From positions 126,001 to 190,000 of the forward strand of contig JAQFVV010012983.1 in the NCBI GenBank assembly GCA_028023455.1: a DNA stretch of 64,000 bases. The letters are read 5' to 3'. The notes under the pieces are model-generated. The model saw nothing but the letters and a program-made list of their open reading frames with translations, searched no databases and had not been told where the DNA came from. The stretch's first letter is position 1. Each line of letters begins with the position of its first letter. Source of the stretch: Epiperipatus broadwayi (Eukaryota > Onychophora > Udeonychophora > Euonychophora > Peripatidae). Below are positions 1-9,180 of the stretch, one piece after another. The translations under genes were made by a program, and so were the position numbers.

Positions 1-644
1 TTAGATTTTTTTTTGTAAAAAAAAAAAAAAAACTACAAGGTAGACGATCTAAGTTCGTCAGTGAAATAGAGAAAGGTTGTTAATTTATTTCCGTTTAGTG
101 CAAAAAAAAAAAAAAAAAAAGAGGGGCGAAAGACAGAGGTAAAGGAGACCGCGGCATTGTTTACTCCGAGATTTTTTTTTAACGCAATCTAAAGAAACGT
201 GGAGTCATACGGAATAATTATGATATCATGTGATTGACTAGCTGTGATGGAAATACTTAATAGGAGTAATCATTAAACTTTCAAAACTTACTTAGCTAAT
301 AATTTGAAATTTCTCACACGCACATTGGTACTTTTGCGGTCGTTATATAACCGTATGGAGAGTATAAGATATACGTTGAGATAGAGTTCGCAATTGAGTT
401 GTGCATATGCGAGTGTTAGTCGAAAATTAGTAATAAAGTAGGAGTGGTGTTGGTATAAGTAGAGATACGAGTATAGGTAGAGACTGAGCGGGTACATAAC
501 ACATAATTGGGTGTGGAGTAGTCCGGACATTGGCGTTCGAATAGTAAATAATTGCCATAAATTTTAGAATATAAACAAGAGAGAAAAAGGAGTTCGTTTT
601 AAAAAACCATTCAGTTAGTGTTCACAATCGGATTCAATACGTAA
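1..644 (+). other. 5' LTR tail and/or untranslated leader of the gypsy element
   Basis: Non-coding sequence before gag with three long A or T homopolymer tracts. It should contain the end of the 5' LTR and the primer-binding site. No convincing tRNA-complementary site was found; a TGGCGTTCG word near 531 is only a weak candidate because it does not resemble a tRNA acceptor end. No stretch was recognised as the partner of the 3' LTR part at 5655-7000, so the LTR boundary is undefined. Confidence 0.35.
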
Positions 645-1430
645 ATGCTTACTAGGTCAAAGAAAGTCATGGATGTTCAGGAGCCAGAGGAAGTAGAAAG
701 GTTGGACAATAGTGGGAATTCACTTGGGATGTCAGACCCACAACTAACCACTGGGGATATTAGTAACAGAGAATTATATGACTTAATAAATCAAATGAGA
801 AACGAACAGAAAGAGTTTATGAAACAGCAGAGAGAAGAGCAACAGGAGTTCATCAAGCAATGTAAGGAAGAACAGAGGACATTCATGGAACAGTGCAGAG
901 AGGAGCAAAGAGCATTTATGAATAAATGGGACGAAAACTACGAGCAGAAAACTGTAGAATCTAATAGACAATTCGATAATTATAATAAAAATGAAATTGC
1001 AAGTCAGGAACAAGGTGTTGGACCATTGGAAGTAAAGAAAGAGTGGTCGCAGCAAATGATAGATCTAAATAAGAAAGTTGATGAACAAGGGGAATACATT
1101 AAGATATGCCAATATGACGTTAATGAGTGTAATATAAAAATAAACGATGTGCAGAGCGATGTCCAACAAGAAAGAGTGAATAACCGGGATAGTCTAGGGA
1201 CGTATATAGGTGAGAATAGTAGTATAGTAGAACAACTTAAAGGTGACGTAGATAAGTTGCGGGATAAAGTAGAGATATTGGAAATTAAGGTCGGACGTAT
1301 GCGGAGTAGGCCCATTGATGATGTTAGGCTGGGGACGTATAATTACGATCCGGAAAGGAGCAGCGCAGCCGCAGTTAATCAGTTTGTCAAAATCTGCATG
1401 TTTACTGGACGTGAGGGGAGAATCCATTAG
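645..1430 (+). CDS. gag: Gag N-terminal part (coiled coil), truncated by a frame change in the capsid
   Basis: A 261-codon frame starting at an ATG. Residues about 45-110 are rich in Q, E, K and R with repeated EEQ, QEF and RTF-type words, giving a long coiled coil typical of metazoan gypsy Gag proteins. A second charged helical region occupies about 130-225. The capsid domain begins near the end of the frame, around a FTGREG-type motif, and is cut by a TAG at 1428-1430. The rest of the capsid continues in the next frame from about 1415. Structural protein of the retrotransposon particle. Either one base was gained or lost here, or expression needs a frameshift. Confidence 0.75.
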   Translation: MLTRSKKVMDVQEPEEVERLDNSGNSLGMSDPQLTTGDISNRELYDLINQMRNEQKEFMKQQREEQQEFIKQCKEEQRTFMEQCREEQRAFMNKWDENYEQKTVESNRQFDNYNKNEIASQEQGVGPLEVKKEWSQQMIDLNKKVDEQGEYIKICQYDVNECNIKINDVQSDVQQERVNNRDSLGTYIGENSSIVEQLKGDVDKLRDKVEILEIKVGRMRSRPIDDVRLGTYNYDPERSSAAAVNQFVKICMFTGREGRIH

Positions 1431-4400
1431 AACATCTAAACGGATTAGAAAAATATTGCGAGCTCAACAGACTGCATGATGAGGCGTGCATTGCAATTGC
1501 GTGTAGCCATTTGCGAGAGGAGGCCCGCACATGGTGGGACTCGTTATTTGTAAAACCTCAAACCCTACAGCAATATAAAAACGTAATTTTGAAGGATTAT
1601 TGGGGTGAGAAAATACAAGAAGATATATTCTATAGCATAGTGGAAGAAAAATGGAAACCCGGGAAGTCTTTTGCATCATTTTTCCGCCAACAAGTCGCTT
1701 CATTGCGAATGCTAACCGCAGACCCTCTGACAGAAAAACAGATAGTACAGATTGTGAAGCGAAACCTGCCAGACAGGATCAAACACATGATAATCAGCAA
1801 AGAATCAATGGAACCAATAACAAGAATACTAACGGCTCTAGATGGTAGACCACAGACCACTGGTAGTGCAAGGAAAAACGGGAGTGAGAGCGTAAATATA
1901 CCCTTGGCAAACCTCAGCTACAACAAATTAACTGGGAGAGAAACTTTTGTTCCCCAGGAGTGCCCGAAAATTGAGATTAAATTTGGGAACACAACGAGTA
2001 GAGCTCTATTGGATTCTGGAAGTCAAATCTCTGTGATGTCACAAGAGACGTTCCATCAATTGAAGAAGACGTATCCCGAAATGAAGACCTTACCGCTAAA
2101 TGCCGTACAAGTATTAATGGCCAACGGAAAGAAGGTTAAATTGGCATCAGAGCAAGTATGGGTGGAAATGCAGGTAGCTGAGAAAGGGTATGAACAGGTG
2201 ATGGTGATATTAGAGGGCCTAATACATGATGTAATTTTAGAATCAGATTTTATGGATAGGTTTGGGTGTATAATAGATTACAAAGGAAGAAGAGTAGCAG
2301 TGAACGGAACATGGGTTGATTTTATGAAAGACCAGCACGGATGTTCCGAGGCAAGGCGGGAAGGGTATCATATCCACAGTGCTGCCATCGGTTTAGAGAC
2401 GACCAACAAAATCGCAGAATTGAAAAATATAGACGAGGACAGGAGAAAACAATTACAACAGATTCTGGAACAACATAACGAAGTATTTTCAGAAATCCCG
2501 GGGGTGATCCATGGATATGAGCACAGAATACGAATCATCGACAACCAACCGTACCAGGCCAGGGCGTATCCCATCCCATACCAATACCGTAGGGAAGTGG
2601 AGGAGCAATTAACTAAAATGTTGCAGTGGGGGATAATATCAAAATGCTCCTCATCCTATAATAATCCTGTTGTGACTGTAAAGAAAAAGGATGGATCCAT
2701 ACGGTTGTGTCTGGATGCTAGACATTTAAACAAAATTACATTACCAGATATCAACGCCCCTCCACCAATGTGGGAGTTATTAGATAAATTTCGGAACAAA
2801 AGGGTGTTTTCAACTTTTGATTTGACTGCCAGTTATTGGCAAATAAGGTTACATCCCAATGACCGTAAGTACACTGCGTTCCGATATAACGGCCATGCGT
2901 ACCATTTCAATAGAATCCCATTTGGGTTAAAAAATAGTGGGTCCGGACTAATACGCTGTTTGGATCAGGTATTATCAAAGGAGATAAAAGACGTGGTGAC
3001 GATGTACATGGATGATATTGTCATTGCGTCAGAGAATATCTCTGAACATCTAGAACAGGTGAGGCGGTTTTTGGAAGAATGTGAGTCAAAGGGAATAAGA
3101 ATTAACTTAAAGAAAAGTCACTTAGCGACTTCCGAAGTTGAGTTTCTAGGGCACGTCGTGAGCTCCGCAGGAGTAACCCCGAACCCGGATAAAATACGCG
3201 CAATACAGGAGTTCCCAACCCCACGTAATAAAAAACACATCAGATCATTTCTCGGGATGTGCAATTTTTACAATAGGTTCTACCAGGGATTTATGATAGA
3301 TATGGGACCATTACTTCAGTTATTAAAGAAAGACCAACCTTGGACATGGGAAAGGGAGCAGGAAAGTAGTTTTAGAAAGGTAAAGACCGGATTCTTAAAC
3401 AAAGTAATACTAACATACCCGGATTTTAATAAACCATTCGTGGTACAGACCGACAGTAGTGGTTTGGGACTTGGAGCCACTATATTTCAAATTCAGGAGG
3501 GAGGTCACCATGGCGTATTAGCGTTTATCAGCCGTTTGCTCAAGGGGGCAGAGGTAAATTACACCGTGACGGAGAAGGAGGCATTGGCTGTCGTATGGGC
3601 ATTCAAAAGATTTCACCAGTATTTATTGGGATCTGAGATAATAGTACTGACCGATCATAAGAGCCTGGAGTTCATAAATCAGAGTTTCCTATCTAACAGT
3701 CGGTTGATACGATGGAGTTTGTTCTTACAGGAGTTTAATTACAAAGTCATATATTGTAAGGGTAAGGACAACATCGTTGCGGACACTCTGAGCCGGTATC
3801 CGGTAGGCATGGAACAGCGACGAGGAGGAGGAGAACCATATATAGCAGAGATGGAAATAAGTACTGGACAGATGATGCAACAAAGCATGCGCAAGTTGAA
3901 ACATTACCAGAAGGAGGATGCTGAATGTGGGCAGATCATCAAGTACTTGAAAGGGCAGCCTGTGGAGGAACGAGCAGGAAATATGCTATGGAAGGATCGA
4001 AACCATTGTTGTATGAAGGGAGGGTTTCTGCAGCGCATTCTGAAGAGAAAGGGAAAAACTAGGATCGTTCTTCCAAGAAAATTGCGAATACCAACGGTGG
4101 AGTATATTCACGAGGCATATGGACATTATGGAACCTGCAAGGTAGAGGGTCTAATAAATCAGTGGTTCTATTGGCCAGAGATGCGGAAACAGATCGCCGA
4201 CATCATCAGGGCATGTGAAGTATGCGCCAAAACCAAACCTCCCAACACATCTAATGTAGGACCAATACACCCGATAATTACCAAACTACCTAACACCCTG
4301 TTAGCCATAGATTTTTATGGACCATTGCCGGCATTCAACAGGAAGAAATATCTACTGGTCACGTATGATGTGTTTTCGAAATTAGTGGACGCATACCCAG

Positions 4401-5113
4401 TCACACAGGCTAACTCCAAGCAAGCCATCCAGGTTTTGGAACAACAGTATTTTCGGAAGGCAGGGAAGCCACAACAAATATTATCTGACAATGGGACGCC
4501 ATTTGTCTCGCGGGAGTGGAGAGAATGGATCCCCTTTTTAGTGATCCAACATAGACTCACATCAATCCGTAACCCACAATCCAATCCCTGCGAAAGGATG
4601 ATGCGAGAACTAGGGCGTTTGTTCCGAGTGTATGTGTCTAAAGATCATCGTAGATGGGTAAATGAAGTGCCCAGAATGGTCAACATGATAAATGGGTCAA
4701 AGAACGAATCCACGGGTTTCGAACCCGTACGATTGCATTATGGGAAAAATGTTCCGTGCCCATTTGGAAGCAGATTGCCAGTACAATCTAGGGTAATAAA
4801 CCGAAAACGGGATTTAGAACAGGCCCGAAATTGTATAAAGAAGATGAGTGAGGTCAGAAAACGTAAATTCAAAGAAAAGAACTTATCGTTCGAGGAAGGA
4901 AATGAAGTCATGATCAGGGTACAACCGGTGAGCCATCCGGAGAGAAACATCTACAAAAAGTTTCAACCGATATATGAGGGGCCTTACATAATAAAAAGGA
5001 AGCTTGGTAACAATGCTTTTGTTGTCACAAAGGGGTCTGAAGAAAAGGGGACCTATAATGCTCGGTCCTTGAGACTGATCCCGAGAAAGCCAGAGCCGCC
5101 AGACAAAATTTAA
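1415..5113 (+). CDS. pol: Gag capsid remainder plus Pol polyprotein (protease, RT, RNase H, integrase)
   Basis: The frame is open from 1415 and has no ATG near its start, so it depends on the upstream gag frame; counted from a TTG at 1511 it is 1200 codons. Order on that numbering: capsid helices (REEARTWWDSL), aspartic protease DSG at about 168-170, RT with YMDD at about 499-502, RNase H acidic residues near D648, E690 and D715, then integrase. The integrase has an H867-x4-H872-x29-C902-x2-C905 zinc motif, catalytic D934, D993 and E1028 (34 residues between the last two), and a C-terminal GPYIIKRKLGNNAFVV segment typical of gypsy. No CCHC zinc knuckle was seen between capsid and protease. 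All catalytic residues checked are present. It copies and integrates the element. Confidence 0.9.
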   Translation, partial: GENPLEHLNGLEKYCELNRLHDEACIAIACSHLREEARTWWDSLFVKPQTLQQYKNVILKDYWGEKIQEDIFYSIVEEKWKPGKSFASFFRQQVASLRMLTADPLTEKQIVQIVKRNLPDRIKHMIISKESMEPITRILTALDGRPQTTGSARKNGSESVNIPLANLSYNKLTGRETFVPQECPKIEIKFGNTTSRALLDSGSQISVMSQETFHQLKKTYPEMKTLPLNAVQVLMANGKKVKLASEQVWVEMQVAEKGYEQVMVILEGLIHDVILESDFMDRFGCIIDYKGRRVAVNGTWVDFMKDQHGCSEARREGYHIHSAAIGLETTNKIAELKNIDEDRRKQLQQILEQHNEVFSEIPGVIHGYEHRIRIIDNQPYQARAYPIPYQYRREVEEQLTKMLQWGIISKCSSSYNNPVVTVKKKDGSIRLCLDARHLNKITLPDINAPPPMWELLDKFRNKRVFSTFDLTASYWQIRLHPNDRKYTAFRYNGHAYHFNRIPFGLKNSGSGLIRCLDQVLSKEIKDVVTMYMDDIVIASENISEHLEQVRRFLEECESKGIRINLKKSHLATSEVEFLGHVVSSAGVTPNPDKIRAIQEFPTPRNKKHIRSFLGMCNFYNRFYQGFMIDMGPLLQLLKKDQPWTWEREQESSFRKVKTGFLNKVILTYPDFNKPFVVQTDSSGLGLGATIFQIQEGGHHGVLAFISRLLKGAEVNYTVTEKEALAVVWAFKRFHQYLLGSEIIVLTDHKSLEFINQSFLSNSRLIRWSLFLQEFNYKVIYCKGKDNIVADTLSRYPVGMEQRRGGGEPYIAEMEISTGQMMQQSMRKLKHYQKEDAECGQIIKYLKGQPVEERAGNMLWKDRNHCCMKGGFLQRILKRKGKTRIVLPRKLRIPTVEYIHEAYGHYGTCKVEGLINQWFYWPEMRKQIADIIRACEVCAKTKPPNTSNVGPIHPIITKLPNTLLAIDFYGPLPAFNRKKYLLVTYDVFSKLVDAYPVTQANSKQAIQVLEQQYFRKAGKPQQILSDNGTPFVSREWREWIPFLVIQHRLTSIRNPQSNPCERMMRELGRLFRVYVSKDHRRWVNEVPRMVNMINGSKNESTGFEPVRLHYGKNVPCPFGSRLPVQSRVINRKRDLEQARNCIKKMSEVRKRKFKEKNLSFEEGNEVMIRVQPVSHPERNIYKKFQPIYEGPYIIKRKLGNNAFVVTKGSEEKGTYNARSLRLIPRKPEPPDKI

Positions 5114-5642
5114 TGAATAGTATAGTACATTCAGGATGGACGCAGATGATGACCAACAACACACACTTGGATACGAAAAAAAAAAAAAAATATATATATA
5201 AAATATGAAAGGTTTAGGAAATGAGATCAGAGGAAACGGGAGTCATGAGTGGATGGGTGACAAAGGAATATAGTTGCTGCCAGTTACGAAAAAACAGGCG
5301 AGTACGTACCGAGGGATATCTTTATGAGCGGGTCGAGGTATATGAGATTAGATTAATATCCTATAAGTATGGAGATTAGATAAAACCCCAAAATAAATAA
5401 AGGCTAATTCAGTAGTGCTTCCCGGAAGATAAATTCGGAAAGAACTAGTATGGATAGAGGTAATGGTAGGGTTAGATTGTAAATGAAGATAGATGATAGT
5501 ATAAGAAGCCTAGAGACCTCTTCATAATGCTCCAAACATTTGTCGTCACAATAAACTGAGCACAACATTCAATACTGATTAGCGGGATAATAAACGAACG
5601 AGCAGTATGCTAATTATCAGAATTAACATTCTGTTAATTCCT
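5114..5642 (+). other. 3' internal untranslated region of the gypsy element
   Basis: About 530 bases between the pol stop and the polypurine tract. No ORF long enough to be an envelope gene is present, which fits a non-enveloped gypsy element. It includes a poly-A run followed by TA repeats near 5180-5200. Confidence 0.6.
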
Positions 5643-5654
5643 AATGGGGGAGGG
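5643..5654 (+). promoter_or_regulatory. Polypurine tract
   Basis: AATGGGGGAGGG lies directly before TGTAATGTG, the expected start of a 3' LTR. Such a purine run primes plus-strand DNA synthesis. An almost identical tract (AATGGGGGAGG) precedes the 3' LTR of the degraded element at 26017-34908. Confidence 0.8.
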
Positions 5655-7000
5655 TGTAATGTGATAGCACGAGGTGATCACATATATTTAATATAATATA
5701 TATATTCAGTTAGGTCAAATATTAAAGAAAGGTTAGTAAAAGAAAAAAAAAAAGATTTTAGATAAGATGACAGCCGAGTTAGATAAGAATTAGTGGTTGT
5801 AGAAGAATTTAGTATAACATTTAAAGATCGTTATCAGCTAGTAAATGGGAGTGACAGAATGAATGAGAGTTATCAAATAAAATAAATGTCGAATTTTGTT
5901 GTACTAAAACATTTTTCTAAGAAGGAAAAAGAGATGAAACTCTTACGGTAAAAATCATGGAAATAATTACTGAGAAATTCATAGAGTGATGGTTAAGGGA
6001 AATAAATAAATAAAACAAATGTAATAAGTTTAATTAGAGAAAGAATAAATGTAACAAATGAAAGGGAGAGTAATTAAATTATTTTAAGATCAAAGATGGC
6101 CGTAGGTGTGAAAACGTGATCCACAAGACAAAGGAAGGAGGGGAGTTTTTTTTTTACTAAAGAAAGAGTAGAGCGGTGTAGGAATAAAGAAGTGATCCCA
6201 GTTTCTCAAAAAAAAAAAAACCATTTTTTTTTTCTAGCGAACTTTTAACTGCCACCCAGGCTATAGTCCAAGAAATGATGATCGAGTAGAAGAAATACTT
6301 TCGAGCGCCGGTTCGAAACGCTGCTCCATACCCAAGCCTGTAACACCAACGAAATGAAGATAATCACCTGCTCACCTGCTTATGTCTCCGTGCCATTTGG
6401 AAACCGTTACGAGGAAACTATCCGGAGTTGAACCGCTCTACAAAAGAAGTGGGACGCCCACAACGCGGTTCGAAGAAGTGACTGAATAAATTGCCAGGAC
6501 CGTTTACCTAGGTAATCGTATATTAGCATGCTAATTTATTAACTCCTAGTTTAATCATAAGTCCAAGAGAATCAAGAATGCGAATTATCCCTTTAGATAA
6601 CTCTGATACATATAAACTTTAATTGAACGAACATTTATAAGAAACTTATTTACACCCATTTCATACTAACACTCTATACACGTATTTATTATTATTGATA
6701 TGTCTCAAAATTATAGAAATTATGTTTTATGTTAGACAACAAATAAACCTCGTTTTAAGATTTGCATTACTGTAATTACTTGCTATGTCAACCATTTTAT
6801 ATTTTTTTATATCAAGAAGAACAATCGGTTGGGAAATATAGTTTGATTTGATATTTTATTAGGTCAAACTCAACCGGTAAGGTAGTAATTGAATATAATA
6901 TATTCTTACTAATCCGTTCTATATACATATTTTGTGTAGCTGGTTGCATCCGTCAGATTATGCTTGATAGCACACCAACCTAGAACGGCCATATAGACAG
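5655..7000 (+). repeat. 3' LTR (partial, runs into assembly gap)
   Basis: Starts with TG right after the polypurine tract. It is AT-rich, with a GC-richer patch at 6230-6500 that contains no recognised gene. No matching copy was recognised at 1-644, so the shared R-U5 part may lie in the gap. Its end is not visible. Confidence 0.55.
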
Positions 7001-7500
7001 NNNNNNNNNNNNNNNNNNNNNNNNNNNNNNNNNNNNNNNNNNNNNNNNNNNNNNNNNNNNNNNNNNNNNNNNNNNNNNNNNNNNNNNNNNNNNNNNNNNN
7101 NNNNNNNNNNNNNNNNNNNNNNNNNNNNNNNNNNNNNNNNNNNNNNNNNNNNNNNNNNNNNNNNNNNNNNNNNNNNNNNNNNNNNNNNNNNNNNNNNNNN
7201 NNNNNNNNNNNNNNNNNNNNNNNNNNNNNNNNNNNNNNNNNNNNNNNNNNNNNNNNNNNNNNNNNNNNNNNNNNNNNNNNNNNNNNNNNNNNNNNNNNNN
7301 NNNNNNNNNNNNNNNNNNNNNNNNNNNNNNNNNNNNNNNNNNNNNNNNNNNNNNNNNNNNNNNNNNNNNNNNNNNNNNNNNNNNNNNNNNNNNNNNNNNN
7401 NNNNNNNNNNNNNNNNNNNNNNNNNNNNNNNNNNNNNNNNNNNNNNNNNNNNNNNNNNNNNNNNNNNNNNNNNNNNNNNNNNNNNNNNNNNNNNNNNNNN
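7001..7500. other. Assembly gap (500 N)
   Basis: Exactly 500 consecutive N, the usual placeholder for a gap of unknown size. An open frame crossing it is an artefact. It falls between a long LTR and an inverted ribozyme array, both hard to assemble. Confidence 0.99.
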
Positions 7501-7671
7501 AACGGAGGCATGCTGGTTACAATATATATATGAAAAACAAAAACAATTTATTCACGTAACTTGCTATCACTTGTTATTTATGTTCAACAGATGGTGTTTT
7601 ACCAAAACCACCAAACAAGTGTAAAATTTGTTTACATAAATGAAAAAAGAGTCAGAATTAACTACCTCTTT

Positions 7672-7738
7672 CATTTGCTCACCCCAGATCAGCTGATTTC
7701 AAGCTGGTTTGCTCTCATCAGTGAGGGATAGAGTATAG
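7672..7738 (-). ncRNA. Hammerhead ribozyme A3 (minus arm)
   Basis: Minus-strand copy with CTGATGA at 7721-7715 and predicted cleavage between 7687 and 7686. The core, helix II and palindromic helix III match the plus-arm copies. Confidence 0.85.
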
Positions 7739-8085
7739 AAACTAGATCTAAACACTGACTCTCAAGTGTTTATGCAAAACGTTTCTATCAGTTTGCAAGC
7801 GTGAATTTTTCAGACCGGTAAAGTCTTCAAACTCAGCCTAGCAAGCCAGATATTTATATGGGTCTGATCTCAGTTCAGTATCACCACATAATCAAAGTCT
7901 CTGCAATATATATCATTGCAAGAAAACTTTAAAGGTACATTTATGAAAAACAAAAACAAGTTATTCACGTAACTTGCTATCACTTGTTATTTATGTTCAA
8001 CAGATGGCGTTTTACCAAAACCACTGAACAAGTGTAAAATTTGTTTACATAAATGAAAAAAGAGTCAGAATTAACTACCTCTTTC

Positions 8086-8152
8086 ATTTGCTCACCCCCA
8101 GATCAGCTGATTTCAAGCTGGTTTGCTCTCATCAGTGAGGGATAGAGTATAG
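8086..8152 (-). ncRNA. Hammerhead ribozyme A4 (minus arm)
   Basis: Minus-strand copy with CTGATGA at 8135-8129 and predicted cleavage between 8101 and 8100, 414 nt from the next cut in the same arm. The core is intact. Confidence 0.85.
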
Positions 8153-8594
8153 AAACCAGATCTAAACACTGACTCTCAAGTGTTTATGCAAAACGTTTCT
8201 ATCAGTTTGCAAGCATGAAATCAGCTGATCTGGGGGTGAGCAAATGAAAGAGGTAGTTAATTCTGACTCTTTTTTCGTTTATGTAAACAAATTTTACACT
8301 TGTTCGGTGGTTTTGGTAAAACGCCATCTGTTGAACATAAATAACAAGTGATAGCAAGTTACGTGAATAACTTGTTTTTGTTTTTCATAAATGTACCTTT
8401 AAAGTTTTCTTGCAATGATATATATTGCAGAGACTTTGATTATGTGATGATACTGAACTGAGATCAGACCCATATAAATATCTGGCTTGCTAGGCTGAGT
8501 TTGAAGACTTTACCGGTCTGAAAAATTCACGCTTGCAAACTGATAGAAACGTTTTGCATAAACACTTGAGAGTCAGTGTTTAGATCTAGTTTCT

Positions 8595-8660
8595 ATACTC
8601 TATCCCTCACTGATGAGAGCAAACCAGCTTGAAATCAGCTGATCTGGGGTGAGCAAATGA
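8595..8660 (+). ncRNA. Hammerhead ribozyme A1 (plus arm)
   Basis: CTGATGA at 8610-8616, helix II GAGC/GCTT around the loop AAACCA, GAAA at 8631-8634, helix III from the palindrome TCAGCTGA, then TC with predicted cleavage after 8644. Helix I pairs TGGGG after the cut with CCTCA before the core (one G-U). All core nucleotides are present. The first helix II pair is G-U rather than the usual G-C. Confidence 0.85.
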
Positions 8661-9007
8661 AACAGGTAGTTAATTCTGACTCTTTTTTCGTTTATGTAAA
8701 CAAATTTTACACTTGTTTGGTGGTTTTGGTAAAACACCATCTGTTGAACATAAATAACAAGTGATAGCAAGTTACGTGAATAACTTGTTTTTGTTTTTCA
8801 TAAATGTACCTTTAAAGTTTTCTTGCAATGATATATATTGCAGAGATTTTGATTATGTGGTGATACTGAACTGAGATCAGACCCATATAAATATCTGGCT
8901 TGCTAGGCTGAGTTTGAAGACTTTACCGGTCTGAAAAATTCACGCTTGCAAACTGATAGAAACGTTTTGCATAAACACTTGAGAGTCAGTGTTTAGATCT
9001 AGTTTCT

Positions 9008-9075
9008 ATACTTTATCCCTCACTGATGAGAGCAAACCAGCTTGAAATCAGCTGATCTGGGGGTGAGCAAATGAA
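9008..9075 (+). ncRNA. Hammerhead ribozyme A2 (plus arm)
   Basis: Same layout as A1: CTGATGA at 9023-9029, GAAA at 9044-9047, helix III palindrome, cut expected after 9057. One extra G after the cut lengthens helix I to six pairs with CCCTCA. The distance of 413 nt to the A1 cut defines a monomer. Confidence 0.85.
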
Positions 9076-9180
9076 AGAGGTAGTTAATTCTGACTCTTTT
9101 TTCGTTTATGTAAACAAATTTTACACTTGTTCGGTGGTTTTGGTAAAACGCCATCTGTTGAACATATATATATATAATAG

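Larger units (their letters stand above)
1..7000 (+). mobile_element. Ty3/gypsy LTR retrotransposon, nearly complete
   Basis: A gypsy-type element enters the window at its left edge. In order it shows a leader or 5' LTR tail, a coiled-coil Gag, protease, reverse transcriptase, RNase H, integrase, a polypurine tract at 5643-5654 and the start of a 3' LTR at 5655. No envelope ORF is present. The 5' LTR start lies outside the window and the 3' LTR end probably lies in the assembly gap, so the LTRs cannot be aligned. The long open pol frame suggests a young copy; the one clear lesion is the frame break inside the Gag capsid. Confidence 0.85.
7531..9163. mobile_element. Family A hammerhead element: head-to-head array of 413-414-bp units (retrozyme-like)
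   Basis: A near-perfect inverted repeat with its joint at about 8216. The left arm (7531-8215) reads on the minus strand and the right arm (8216-9163) on the plus strand, so both arms read outward. Inside each arm the unit repeats in tandem: complete units run 8100 to 7687 (minus, 414 nt), 8231-8644 (plus, 414) and 8645-9057 (plus, 413), with partial units at both outer ends and at the joint. Each junction carries a hammerhead-ribozyme motif. There is no coding capacity. Both flanks are TA repeats, so a target duplication cannot be resolved. Known non-autonomous retrozymes consist of such tandem units and move through circular RNA; that role is inferred here. Confidence 0.85.

Noticed and set aside
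500-600. Primer-binding site at TGGCGTTCG near 531
   Set aside because: The complementary RNA does not look like a tRNA acceptor end, so it was not annotated as a feature.
6909-7511. 200-codon minus-strand open frame
   Set aside because: It is made almost wholly of N from the assembly gap.
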